Part shown: in pieces, positions 31,577-44,015 of the stretch
Layout: each line of letters begins with the position of its first letter
Numbering within the stretch: position 1 is the stretch's first letter
Origin: Apium graveolens
Taxonomy: Eukaryota > Streptophyta > Magnoliopsida > Apiales > Apiaceae
DNA: 64,000 bases
Direction: 5' to 3'
Assembly: GCF_009905375.1 (NCBI RefSeq)
Contig: NC_133650.1
Coordinates: 174,017,485-174,081,484 of the forward strand
Notes under the pieces: model-generated
The model's input: only the letters and a program-made list of their open reading frames with translations
Told to the model about the DNA's origin: nothing
Database searches by the model: none
Program-made: the position numbers and the translations under genes

Positions 31577-33267
31577 GAAAAAGAAAGAATAGAGCAGAGA
31601 AGGTTACGAGGAACATTTCAACCTAAGGACATGATCACGGAGGCCAACCTTAAGAAGATTGGAGCTTTATCCGAAAGGGTTGGCTCTCTTTACAAATATC
31701 GAGATTTTTACAATGGAAAGCCCTCCTCACAGCTCTGAAAAGGCTAGAGGGCTTAATGCCACAGAGTTGGTTCAACTGGACATCAGTAGACAAGTAGACT
31801 TAGAAGAAGGTATAAAAACAATCCGACATAGGACGTGTCATAAGTTTATTATGCGTCATGCGTGTGCTCACCCTTCTTTTTACATGCATAACTTTTATTT
31901 AGCGTGATACATGTACTTATCTTTCTAACCCATATATTTACTTTTAACGCGTCATATCTAGGACGCGTCCTTGTATAATATGCATGGCTACGAGATGGTC
32001 ATGATGTGGCAAGTCTGTCACTTATATTTTCCTCACAAAAAGTGAACTTTCTAGCATTCACAATGAACACTTGGTTGAAGTCTCATACACATCTTCATAA
32101 TCCATGCAACTGTAGTGGACGCGTCATCCCATCAGGGCTCGTCATCATTATAATTCGGGGAATTTTTTGAGGTGCTCATAAAATTGGTTTATCCTTGTTT
32201 TTATTTTCAAACAACTCATATTATGCAGGCATTTCATTTTTTATATTACCATACGTCTTTAGTCTTCAAGACGCGTCTACATTTCTGGACACGTCCTGTA
32301 CTGATATCTTACATGTCTTCTTTCAGATATGACTTCTCTTCCAAAAGGGTTTTCCATAGGGGTCTCCAAGAGACTGAGAGCCAGGAAGCGGGCTCCTGCA
32401 AAGTCTGATCCAAAATCTAAAGATCCCTCACCGGTGGTGGTTCCTTCTCATCTTTCCAAGATCATTGACATCACCGTAGTCAACATCTCAGATAAGGAGG
32501 GCGCGCCCCCCAAACGCCAAAAGACAATTCCTGACGATCAATCTTTCGTCCTCAGATATCTGGGCGTGTCCTCATCTGGGACCTTTACTGAAGAGGAGGT
32601 AAGGGGCTGGACATTCAGAACAGAGCAATAGACCGAAGAAGCCATGGTGAGAGCAACAGCTGAGCTCCATTTCCATGCAAGGCAGAGTGCCAACAAAGCT
32701 GTTAGACTCAGGGCGCACCTTGCTGTCACCGATACTGGTAAGAGCCAGGCTGAAGACAAAATCAGATCTTTGGAAAAGGGCATTACTTTGCTCACCCAAG
32801 AGAAAGATGTTAACATCAAGCATCTGCAAGAAGACAGGACCCGTCTTGAGGGTGAGAAATCATAGCTTGAAGGTACTGTTGTCTCTGTGGAGAAGGCTAT
32901 GGAGGGCGTAGTCACTCTAAATTCTACCATGCAGCTGGAGCTTGATACTCTGAATGATGACAGACTGCACGGCTGGAAAGAAGAGAAGAAATTGGTGTAT
33001 CAAAATAGGTTTACAGATGGCTTTGAAGAGTGGTGTTCCGGGTTCATAGCAAATGACCCAGAATACACCTTCTCTAAGTTTGATGAAGATACCCAGAAGT
33101 GGGTGAATGATTTCTTAATCAGGGTTGCAGACTCTATCAAGAACAAAAGGATTGTCATAGGCCTGGAAGAGGACGACGCGTCCCCTGCGCCTTCTCCACT
33201 CTAGGCCCAGCCTCCACCTTCTCCTCCAAAAGACAAGGGTAAACATCAGGACGTGTCTCCTGCTTAG
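31577..33267 (+). pseudogene. aORF of element 2, unit C
   Basis: Same subtype as unit A. Exon 31577-31809, intron 31810-32326, exon 32327-33267. The C-run that is extended in A is normal here, so the reading stays open from MTSLPKGF through FTEEEVRGWTFRTEQ, then meets a private TAG at 32629-32631. The stop after IKRL present in other units is CAA here (HLQEDR), so that TAA is not ancestral. TAG at 32863-32865 is shared with all copies, and TAG at 33202-33204 with unit A. The exon 1 acceptor is also lost. Confidence 0.75.
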
Positions 33268-33749
33268 GACGCGTCTTATGTTTATTATGAACTTTATCTG
33301 AACTATCTCAAGGGTGTAGGTCCCTTTTAAGCCCTGCAAGCTGTAAGCTTATTACTGTGTATTTGTTGGATGATACACTTTAAATTGTTCTTAATTTTCT
33401 TATCTTTATATCTTTTAAATATTTTTATCATGTGGGCGCGTCCTCATAGACGGACGCGTCAGCCATTCATTTTTAAAAAACAAGAACGTTGAAATGACAT
33501 ACAATTTTAAATGATCATAGCTTTTATTGAATAATGCGCTCTAGTGTCAAAAGTGCACCAGTCCCATGACTACTATGCTCTGTGGGGAACTTATTCGAAA
33601 ATACGATCCTTCAATTTTAAGGTAAGTAGTACATGCACTACCCCCCTAGGCTTACAGGAATTTTATTGCTTCTAGCCTATAATCTGTTCATAGCCCTAAA
33701 TATATAATTGAAAGTGAAAACATGATATGTAAGGGGCCAAAGCCGCACC
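33268..33749. other. Spacer between aORF and pol, unit C (shortened)
   Basis: Non-coding. It has the motif pair at 33436-33459, then jumps from AACGTTGAAATG to sequence that in unit A lies about 290 bases further on, so a deletion removed several GRCGCGTC motifs. Confidence 0.65.
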
Positions 33750-36700
33750 TTACTGATAATACTTTCGGAGATGCTCCGCATTCCATGCTCGCGGAACCAA
33801 CTTCCCTTCCAAGTCCTCAAGGTGATAAGTACCCTTCCACAAAATTACTTTTATCTTGTATGGTCCTTCCCAATTAGCTCAAAATACTCCATGCTGGGGA
33901 TTCTTTGTGTTTTTCATCACCTTCCTGAGCACCAAATCTCCTACCTTCAGTAGTTATCCCTTCATCTTCTTATTGTAATACCTTGCAGCACGTTGTTTAT
34001 ATGTCGTGAGCCTCAGCTGAGAATTTTCTCCAAGAGATCTAAATGAAGCCTTTGGTTGATTTCTGCATTTTCCTCCGTGTAACGATCTCTACGAAGCGAC
34101 CCTGAGCCAACCTCCACAGGAACCATAGCTTCATAACCGTAAGTCAGCATAAACGGAGTTTCCCCCGTAGTAGATCTCGGAGTAGTGTTGTAGGATCACA
34201 TCACTTTTGAGAGTTCTTCGGGCCAATTTCCTTTGCGCTCCTCCAATTTTGTCTTAATGGTATGCTTCATTATTTTATTCACGGCCTCTGTTTGTCCATT
34301 GCTTTGAGGATGATAGACTGCTGCTAATTCCTTCTTAATTTTCAGATCCTCACACAACTATCGCAACTCCTTGCTATCAAACTGCTTTCCGTTGTCAGAG
34401 ACAAGTTTGTAAGGAATTCCAAATCTGCACACGATAGAATTGAAGATAAATTCTTTAATCTTCTTCGCGGTGATAGTCGTCAGCGGCATAGCTTCTGCCC
34501 ATTTAGTAAAGTAATCAACCGCAACCACTGCATACTTGACATCTCCTTTAGCGTTAGGGAATTCCCCAATAAGATCATCCCCCCAAATAGAAAATTGCCA
34601 TGGGCTCACCATAGGCATCAAGAGCGTCGCTGGCATAGAAGAGTAATTCGCAAAACATTGGCAGCGATCGCAGGCTCTAACGAAATTTGCGGCATCCTCC
34701 TTCACAGTGGGCCAATAATAACCTTGGCATAAAACTTTCATCGCCAACGAGTTATACCCCGAGTGATTAACACAGATCCCTTATGTACTTCCCTTAAGAT
34801 GTAATTTCTCTCTTCTTTATCGAAAAATCTGAGCAGCGGTTGATTGAAGCCCCTTTTATACAAAACCTCATCATATACCACATACCTTGCGGCCTGGTAG
34901 CGGAGTCGTCTAGCCTTGAACTTATCCTCAGGAAGTGCTCCCTTGTGAATATAATCAAGAATGGGCATCATCCATGTTTTCTTGGGAGCCTCATCTACTT
35001 GCATCACCTCAACCTCTGGGATACTAAGAATCTCCTGGATTTCTAGGGGTATAGATCCCAACAACACAGCCTCCTGGGATCCCATTTTTTCCAGGGCATC
35101 CGTGTTCTTGTTCTTTTCCTTTGGTACACATTCCAGCCGAACCTCTTTTAACTTTCCAATCAGGAGCTGCGTGCACCTCAAGTACAATTCTGTATGCGGT
35201 CCTCAAGCTTGAAACCCCCCATTCACCTGGTTTACCACCAACTCCGAGTCACTTTTTGCAATTAGGTTCCGTACTTCCATTTCCAAAGAGATCTTCAGGA
35301 CATTGATCAATGCTACATATTCCGTATCATTATTCGTTGCATAAAATTTGAAGTAAATTGCACTAATCAAATGATGGCCTTCCGGAGACATGAGTACTAT
35401 GCACGCGCCTTCTCCTCCATTACTAACCACCTCATCTACATGCAAGATCCACCAGGGATGTGGAAAGTCCTCTAAAAACTCCTCAGTATGAGGGGGATGT
35501 AGTACTACCAAAGCCTTATCATCAACTGCAGAATCAAATTCTAACAAAAAATCGGCTAAGGCCTGCCCTTTAATCACTGTACGGGGCATGTATTCCAAGT
35601 CAAACTGTCCCAACTCCATAGCCCATTTCAACATTCTCTGTGATGATTCTGGCTTATGAAGGACTTGCCGCAGAGGATATGTTGTATGGACTTCAATTCT
35701 ATGGGCCTGGAAGTATGGGCGAAGCTTCCTTGACATAAGGATCAAGGCATAAACCAGCTTCTCCATACTTGTCTAGCGAGTTTCAGCATCGTGCAATCGC
35801 TTTCTCATATAATTCACTAGTAATTGTTACGCATCCTCTTCTTTTACTAGCACAGCGCTGATTGAATACTCGGAAACGGCAAGGTATAGGATTAGAGATT
35901 CTACATCTAATAGTTTTGACAACATGGGAGGGTTCCCCAGTTGTTCCTTGATCCTCCTAAAAACCTCTTCACATTCTGGTGTCCATACAAAGTCTTTCCC
36001 TGCCACTTTAATTCCCTTAAAGAATTCTTTGCACCTCTCAGATGATTTAGAGACAAATCGGTTCAACGCGGCAATCCTTCCAGTTAGGCTTTGCACCTGC
36101 TTTACAGTGGTGGGAGATTTCATGTCTAGCAATGCTTTGATCTTTGCAGGGTTAGCTTCAATTCCTCTATGATTGACGATGAACCCAAGAAACTTGCATG
36201 ACTCCACACCGAACAAGCACTTCTGTGGATTCAACTTCATGCGATACCTTCTTAGAATGTTAAACATTTCAATCAAGTGTTCGATATGATCATTTGCCTC
36301 TTTGGACTTTACCAACATATCGTCCACATATACCTCCATGGTTCTCCAAATGATTCTTGAACATCATGTTCACCAACCGGTGGTAGGTCGCGCCAACGTT
36401 GATCAATCCAAATGGCATCCCTATGTAGCAATATAACCCTCTATCAGTGATGAAGGATGTATAGCAAGGCATGCCCTGCCGTCACGTCAACCAACTAATC
36501 AATTTGTGGGAGCAGAAAACTATATTTTGGGCAAGCTTTGTTGAGATCTGTGAAATCTACATACATCATCCACTTCCCATTTGGTTTTTTCACAAGCACT
36601 GGATTCGTAAGCCATTCATGGTAAAAAGAATCTTTAATCAAACCAACTTCCGACAAGATATCTACCTCTTCCTTTAATGTTATCGCCCTTTCCCCGCTCA

Positions 36701-37910
36701 CCGGGCGACGCTTTTGTCGTATGCCCGTGCAATTAGGGAAAATGTTCAGCCGATGACACATTACCCCTGGGTCGATTTCCACCATGTCCGAATGACTCCA
36801 TGCGAAGACATCGAGATTTTTAATCAGAAAATGGGTAAGCCTTTCCCTCGTTTCATAACTTAGTTGAGATCCCACCTTCAAAACCTTGCTTGGGTCATCT
36901 TTATCGACCGAAACAGATATTGTGTCTTCGGCCGGCCCCATTTTCTCGGCAGGCATAGGGATCCTGGGATCTAGATCAAAATTAAAGTCCCGGGGGTCCT
37001 CGACTTCCATTCCTACATTTGAGGGTACATCCCTATATGTGGGAGCATCCACCTCTGGACAAGGCATGGCTTTATGCAATGCAGGTGTGGAGGGCGCGTC
37101 CTCGTTTTGAGGAGCATCAACCTCAATTTCATTTTCACTTTTCTAGGGCGCGTCCTGCCTTTGAGGAGCATCCACCATGAGGTTACTTTCTAGACTTTGT
37201 AAAATCTCACTTCTTCCTTCCAGCCTTTCTCCATTAACCTCCTTTCGCACAATCCCTTCTTATTGATTCACCACGATTTTCTCCACACTGCGGATCCTCG
37301 AAATATTCCCCAACATCAAAGTTGGGGCCTCGGTGACATGAGTTTCTTCTTCCTCTGGATCTTCCACAAAATAATGGGCATGAACCTCCCCACTTGGTTT
37401 TTCTTGAATGTCCGCCGCGTCTTCAAATGGAAGACCTTTTCCCTCATACCTTCTACTGCGAAATTCTTTAAAAGCCTTGTGATAGCAGTCGCGTGATTTA
37501 TATTGCGACCCTCTCAGACTGCCCACTATGTTAGGTGTTGGGAACTTTATCATCAAATGATGTATCGAGGTTATCACCCTGAACGCTCGCAACTAAGGTC
37601 TGACAACTAACACATTGTGCGCGGAATCCTGATCCAGCACTTCGAAGTCTATCATATGAGTGACAGACAGAGCTCTTTCCCCAAGTGTGACAGGAAGCCT
37701 AGCCGAACCCATAACTCTTACTGCCTCTCCAGTAAAACCGTAGATGTGTGCATCTTTAAAATTCATGTCACTATCCGAGAAACCCAATTTCTTATATGTG
37801 CTATAATACAGGATGTTCATAGAGCTCCCGTTGTCCAAGAAGACTCGATACACGTTTATTACCCCAAATTTGGCTATATTCCCACAATTGTGGATGCGTC
37901 TACCACCTAG
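33750..37910 (-). pseudogene. pol: pol of element 2, unit C
   Basis: Same domain order as unit A: protease (FLDNGSSMNIL near 37840), RT N-terminus (36495-37079), RT core with YVDD (near 36320) and connection continuing open to 35827, RNase H (35203-35766), integrase (34358-35187 and further to 33750). It is somewhat better kept than A: one frame runs through 35827-36339. It shares the TAG after GRP (37593-37595), the missing RT catalytic block (36473-36490) and the TGA before NWEGPYK (33879-33881). A private deletion of about 14 bases lies near 34030 in the integrase C-terminus. Confidence 0.85.
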
Positions 37911-38062
37911 GGCGCGTCCTATATATATTTTTTTTTAGTTATTTCAGTCAAGAGTTGAATAGACGCATCGTCACCCTAGGACGCGTCATCTTACTATGTT
38001 TCCTGTGATAGATTTGTAGGACACGTCTTCACAACACCCCATCTCCTCCCTTACTTTTTTTT

Positions 38063-38356
38063 ACATATGTACTAAGATTATGATGTTTATAAAGGTATAA
38101 TTATATCTCATACTATACTTGGGAATATTGCAATATTCATAGGTTAATTGTTTTCTGCTATTCGAGTGTAAGAAAAGTATTTCATTAATTTTATTTAGAT
38201 CTTTTATTTATTTTCAATTACATGATGAGTTGGGGTTTACCCCTCTTTCAAATTATTATTGAAATATATTTTAAATTTGAAACACAAAATTATATAAGAC
38301 TAAAAGACTGAAACTATGAAACTAATCCCCAAAAAAATTACATACGGAATTAACAG
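38063..38356. other. AT-rich start of unit D
   Basis: Non-coding, the same as 41248-41539 in unit E apart from isolated differences, and similar to the start of units A to C. It may be intron sequence of the aORF, since AATTAACAG precedes the exon. Confidence 0.6.
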
Positions 38357-39933
38357 GAAAAGAAAGAAGAGAGCAGAGAAGGTACTCAAGTACGCTAAGG
38401 AACATTTCAAACTCAAGGACATGATCACGCAGGCCAACCTTAAGAAGATTGGGGCTTTGTCCGAAAGGGTTGGCTCTCTTTGTAAATTTCGAGATTTTTA
38501 CAATGGAAAGCCCGTCCTCACGGCCTCTGAAAAGGCTAGAGGGCTTAATGCCACAGAGTTGGTTCAACTGGACATCAGTAGACAAGTAGACTTAGAACAA
38601 GGTATAAACAATCAGACATAGGATGCGTCATAAGTTTATGGCGCGTCATGCGTGTGCTCACCCTTCTTTTTACATGCTTAACTTTTATTTAGCGTGATAC
38701 ATGTACTTGTCTTTCTAACCCATATATTTATTTTTGACGCGTCATATCTAGTAGGACGCGTCCTTGTATAATATGCATGGCTATGAGATGGTCATGTTGT
38801 GGCAAGTCTGTCACTTATATTTTCCTCACAAAAAGTGCACTTTCTAGCATTCACAATGAACACTTGGTTGAGGTCTCATACACATCTTCATAATCCATGC
38901 AACTATAATGGACGTGTCATCCCATCAGGGCGCGTCATCATTATAATTCGGGTAATTTTTTGAGGTGCTCATAAAATTGGTTTATCCTTGTTTTTATTTT
39001 CAAAAAACTCATATTATGCAGGCATATCATTTTTTATATTACCATACGTCTTTAGTCTTCAAGATGCATCCACATTTCTGGACACGTCCTGTACTGATAT
39101 CTTACATGTCTTTTTTTAGATATGACTTCTCTTCCAATTGGGTTTTCCATAGGGGCCTCCAAGAAACTGAGAGCCAGGAAGCAGGCTCCTGCAAAGCCTG
39201 ATCCAAAAGCTAAAGATCCCTCACCGGTGGTGGTTCCTTCTCCTCTTCCCAAGATCATTGACACCACCGTGGTCAACATCTCAGATAAGGAGGACGCGCC
39301 CCCCAAACGCCAAAAGACAATTCCTGACGATCAATCTTTCATCCTCAGATATCTGGGCCCATCCTTATCTGGGACATTTACTGAAGAGGAGGTAAAGGGC
39401 TGGACATTCAGAACAGAGCAAGAGACTGAAGAAGCCATGATGAGAGCAACAGCTGAGCTCCATTTACATGCAAGGCAGAGCGCCAACATAGCTGCTAGAC
39501 TCAGGGCGCACCTTGTTGTAATCGACACTACTAAGAGCCAACTGAAGACAATATCAGATCTTTGGAAAAGAGCATTACTTTGCTCACCCAAGAGAAAGAT
39601 GTTGAGATTAAGCGTTTGTAAGAAGACAGGACTCGTCTTGGGGGTGGGAAAGCGTAGCTTGAAGGTACTATTATCTCTGTGGAGAAGGCTTTGGAGAGCG
39701 TAGTCACTCTAAATTCCACCATGCAACTGGAGCTAGATCCTCTGAATGATGACAGACTACACGGCTGGAAAGAAGAGAATAAATTGATGTATCAAAATGG
39801 GTTTGCAGATGGTTTTGAAGAGTGGTGTTCCGGGTTCATAGCAAATGACCCTGAATGCACCTTCTCCAAGTTTGATGAAGATACCCAGAAGTGGGTGAAT
39901 GATTTCATAATCAGGGCTGTAGACTCTATCAAG
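38357..39933 (+). pseudogene. aORF of element 2, unit D (3' truncated)
   Basis: Exon 38357-38601 is open (AEKVLKYAKEHFKLKDMITQ to DISRQVDLEQ); donor AAG/GTATAA; intron 38602-39119 (518 bases, TTTTTTTAG); exon 39120-39933. Splicing gives GAT, so the frame passes from LEQ into DMTSLPIGFS; this is the clearest view of the intact splice. A one-base loss near 39540 shifts the second exon, and TAG lies at 39655-39657. The gene stops at CTATCAAG, where a 14-base filler and a pol fragment follow. Confidence 0.75.
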
Positions 39934-39950
39934 ATGCGTCCACATTTCCC
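39934..39950. other. Rearrangement junction with filler DNA
   Basis: The aORF ends at 39933. The next bases, ATGCGTCCACATTT, match the aORF intron (as at 42245-42258) and not the exon. From about 39947 the sequence is the RT N-terminal region of pol. A filler from nearby DNA with short overlaps (CAAG) is a sign of error-prone end joining or template switching. Confidence 0.75.
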
Positions 39951-41094
39951 CTGGGTCGATTTCCACCATGTTCGAATGACTCCATGCGAAGACATCGAGA
40001 TTTTTAATCAGAAAATGGGTAAGCCTTTCCCTCGTTTCATAACTTAGTTGAGATCCCACCTTCAAAACCTTGCTTGGGTCATCTTTATCGACCGGAACAG
40101 ATATTGTGTCTTCGGCCGGCCCCATTTTCTCGGCAGGCATAGGGATCCTTGGATCCAGATCAAAATTAAAGTCCCGGGGGTCCTCGACTTCCATTCCTAC
40201 ATTTGAGGGTACATCCCTATATGTGGGAGCATCCACCTCTGGACAAGGCATGGCTTTATGCAATGCAGGTGTGGAGGGCGCGTCCTCGTTTTGAGGAGCA
40301 TCAACCTCAATTTCATTTTCACTTTTCTAGGGCGCGTCCTGCCTTTGAGGAGCATCCACCATGAGGTTACTTTCTAGACTTTGTAAAATCTCACTTCTTC
40401 CTTCCAGCCTTTCTCCATTAACCTCCTTTCGCACAATCCCTTCTTATTGATTCACCACGATTTTCTCCACACTGCGGATCCTCGAAATATTCCCCAACAT
40501 CAAAGTTGGGGCCTCGGTGACATGAGTTTCTTCTTCCTCTGGATCTTCCACAAAATAATGGGCATGAACCTCCCCACTTGGTTTTTCTTGAATGTCCGCC
40601 GCGTCTTCAAATGGAAGACCTTTTCCCTCATACCTTCTACTGTGAAATTCTTTAAAAGCCTTGTGATAGCAGTCGCGTGATTTATATTGCGACCCTCTCA
40701 GACTGCCCACTATGTTAGGTGTTGGGAACTTTATCATCAAATGATGTATCGAGGTTATCACCCTGAACGCTCGCAACTAAGGTCTGACAACTAACACATT
40801 GTACGCGGAATCCTGATCCAGCACTTCGAAGTCTATCATATGAGTGACAGACAGAGCTCTTTCCCCAAGTGTGACAGGAAGCCTAGCCGAACCCATAACT
40901 CTTACTGCCTCTCCAGTAAAACCGTAGATGTGTGCATCTTCAAAATTCATGTCACTATCCGAGAAACCCAATTTCTTATATGTGCTATAATACAGGATGT
41001 TCGTAGAGCTCCCGTTGTCCAAGAAGACTCGATACACGTTTATTACCCCAAATTTGGCTATATTCCCACAATTGTGGATGCGTCTACCACCTAG
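39951..41094 (-). pseudogene. Protease and RT N-terminus of element 2, unit D
   Basis: Matches unit C 36767-37910. It contains the protease (FLDNGSSTNIL near 41020), TAG at 40777-40779 and the acidic segment between protease and RT (DPEEEETHVTEAP). RT is cut after SHSNMVEIDPG. The sequence is closer to unit C than to unit A (QDSA..VLVVRP in C and D, HDSAHNVIVGRP in A). Confidence 0.8.
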
Positions 41095-41247
41095 GGCGCG
41101 TCCTATATATATTTTTTTTAGTTATTTCAGTCAAGAGTTGAATAGACGCATCGTCACCCTAGGACGCGTCATCTTACTATGTTTCCTGCGATAGATTTGT
41201 AGGACACGTCTTCACAACACCCCATCTCCTCCCTTACTTTTTTTTAC

Positions 41248-41539
41248 ATATGTACTAAGATTATGATGTTTATAAAGGTATAATTATATCTCATACTATA
41301 CTTGGGAATATTGCAATATTCATAGGTTAATTGTTTTCTGCTATTCGAGTGTAAGAAAAGTATTTCATTAATTTTATTTAGATCTTTTATTTATTTTCAA
41401 TTACATGATGAGTTGGGGTTTACCCCTCTTTCAAATTATTATTGAAATATATTTTAAATTTGAAACACAAAATTATATAAGACTAAAAGACTGAAACTAT
41501 GAAACTAATCCCCAAAAAAATTACATACGGAATTAACAG
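41248..41539. other. AT-rich start of unit E
   Basis: Almost identical to 38063-38356. Marks the next tandem unit; the period between the D and E starts is 3183-3185 bases. No gene. Confidence 0.6.
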
Positions 41540-43242
41540 GAAAAGAAAGAAGAGAGCAGAGAAGGTACTCAAGTACGCTAAGGAACATTTCAAACTCAAG
41601 GACATGATCACGCAGGCCAACCTTAAGAAGATTGGGGCTTTGTCCGAAAGGGTTGGCTCTCTTTGTAAATTTCGAGATTTTTACAATGGAAAGCCCGTCC
41701 TCACGGCCTCTGAAAAGGCTAGAGGGCTTAATGCCACAGAGTTGGTTCAACTGGACATCAGTAGACAAGTAGACTTAGAACAAGGTATAAACAATCAGAC
41801 ATAGGATGCGTCATAAGTTTATGGCGCGTCATGCGTGTGCTCACCCTTCTTTTTACATGCTTAACTTTTATTTAGCGTGATACATGTACTTGTCTTTCTA
41901 ACCCATATATTTATTTTTGACGCGTCATATCTAGTAGGATGCGTCCTTGTATAATATGCATGGCTATGAGATGGTCATGTTGTGGCAAGTCTGTCACTTA
42001 TATTTTCCTCACAAAAAGTGCACTTTCTAGCATTCACAATGAACACTTGGTTGAGGTCTCATACACATCTTCATAATCCATGCAACTATAATGGACGTGT
42101 CATCCCATCAGGGCGCGTCATCATTATAATTCGGGTAATTTTTTGAGGTGCTCATAAAATTGGTTTATCCTTTTTTTATTTTCAAACAACTCATATTATG
42201 CAGGCATATCATTTTTTATATTACCATACGTCTTTAGTCTTCAAGATGCGTCCACATTTCTGGACACGTCCTGTACTGATATCTTACATGTCTTTTTTTA
42301 TATATGACTTCTCTTCCAATTGGGTTTTCCATAGGGGCCTCCATGAAACTGAGAGCCAGGAAGCAGGCTCCTGCAAAGTCTGATCCAAAAGCTAAAGATC
42401 CCTCACCGGTGGTGGTTCCTTCTCCTCTTCCCAAGATCATTGACACCACCGTGGTCAACATCTCAGATAAGGAGGACGCGCCCCCCAAACGCCAAAAGAC
42501 AATTCCTGACGATCAATCTTTCGTCCTCAGATATCTGGGCGCATCCTTATCTGGGACATTTACTGAAGAGGAGGTAAAGGGCTGGACATTCAGAACAGAG
42601 CAAGAGACTGAAGAAGCCATGATGAGAGCAACAGCTGAGCTCCATTTACATGCAAGGCAGAGCGCCAACATAGCTGCTAGACTCAGGGCGCACCTTGTTG
42701 TAATCGACACTACTAAGAGCCAAGCTGAAGACAATATCAGATCTTTGGAAAAGAGCATTACTTTGCTCACCCAAGAGAAAGATGTTGAGATTAAGCGTTT
42801 GTAAGAAGACAGGACTCGTCTTGGGGGTGGGAAAGCGTAGCTTGAAGGTACTGTTATCTCTGTGGAGAAGGCTTTGGAGAGCGTAGTCACTCTAAATTCC
42901 ACCATGCAACTGGAGCTAGATCCTCTGAATGATGACAAACTACACGGCTGGAAAGAAGAGAATAAATTGATGTATCAAAATGGGTTTGCAGATGGTTTTG
43001 AAGAGTGGTGTTCCGGGTTCATAGCAAATGACCCTGAATACACCTTCTCCAAGTTTGATGAAGATACCCAGAAGTGGGTGAATGATTTCATAATCAGGGC
43101 TGTAGACTCTATCAAGAATAAAAGGATTGTCCTAGGTCTGGAAGAGGACGACGTGTCCCCTGCGCCTTCTCCACTTCAGGCCCAGCCTCCACCTTCTCCT
43201 CCAAAAGACCAGGGCAAACCTCAGGACGCGCCTCCTGCTTAG
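41540..43242 (+). pseudogene. aORF of element 2, unit E
   Basis: Exon 41540-41784 is open and identical in protein to unit D. The second exon starts at 42302, but its acceptor is changed (TTTTTTTAT in place of TTTTTTTAG), so normal splicing is lost. From 42304 the frame runs 166 codons with a coiled-coil-like region to the TAA after IKRL at 42802-42804. TAG follows at 42838-42840, then an open part 42862-43242 with WCSGFIANDPEYTFSKFDEDTQKW and a Pro-rich end. It is a good reference for the subtype of units B, D, E and F. Confidence 0.75.
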
Positions 43243-43745
43243 GACGCGTCTTATGTTTATTATGAACTTTATCTAAACTATCTCAAGGGTGTAGGTCCCT
43301 TTAAGCCCTGCAAGCTGTAAGCTTATTACTGTGTATGTGTTGGATGATGCACTTTAAATTGTTCTTAATTTTCTAATCTTTATATCTTTTAAATATTTTT
43401 ATCATGTGGGCGCGTCCTCATAGATGGACGCGTCAACCATTCATTTTTTAGAAGACAAGAACGTTGAAGTGTGCAATTATTATATAAAATACCAGATTGG
43501 GCGCGTCCTATTACAGGACGCGTCCTTCCTTTATATCAAAAATCATCCACGTTTCCCATGTTGCTTTCTCTAATGAATTATGTAATGGACGCTTATCTTT
43601 TTCCAGGAAAAAATTACTTCATATTATTAACTCCATTTCAAAAATGTTAAAAGTTGAGCATTACCACAAGAGGGCGCGTCCTATTAAGAGGAGCATCAAC
43701 CTCAACCATTGGCGCATCCTATGTAACGTGGGACGCGTCGTGTCA
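41808..43745. repeat. Cluster of GRCGCGTC motifs, unit E
   Basis: Intact or one-off motifs at about 41823, 41918, 41939, 42112, 42247, 42476, 42538, 43148, 43226, 43243, 43409, 43427, 43500, 43517, 43675 and 43732. The altered ones are nearly all C-to-T or G-to-A within CpG (GATGCGTCC, GACGTGTC, GGCGCATCC), the decay expected from methylated cytosine. Confidence 0.75.
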
Positions 43746-44015
43746 AGGTAAAAAATATTTCAAATGACATACAATTTTAAATGATCATAGCTTTTATTGA
43801 ATAATGTGCTCTAGTGTCAAAGTGCACCAGTCACATGGCTACTATGCTCTGTGGGGAACTTATTCGAGAATACGATCCTTCAACTAGTTCTAAGGTAAGT
43901 AGTATATGCACCTATGCTAGGAGGAATTTTTTTGCTTCTAGCCTATAATATGGGCACAGCCCTAAATATATAATTGAGAGTGAGAACATGATATGTAAGG
44001 GGCCAAAGCCGCACC
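43243..44015. other. Spacer between aORF and pol, unit E
   Basis: Non-coding. It holds the last six motifs of the cluster above and then an AT-rich part. Matches unit F 48459-49230 closely. Confidence 0.6.
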
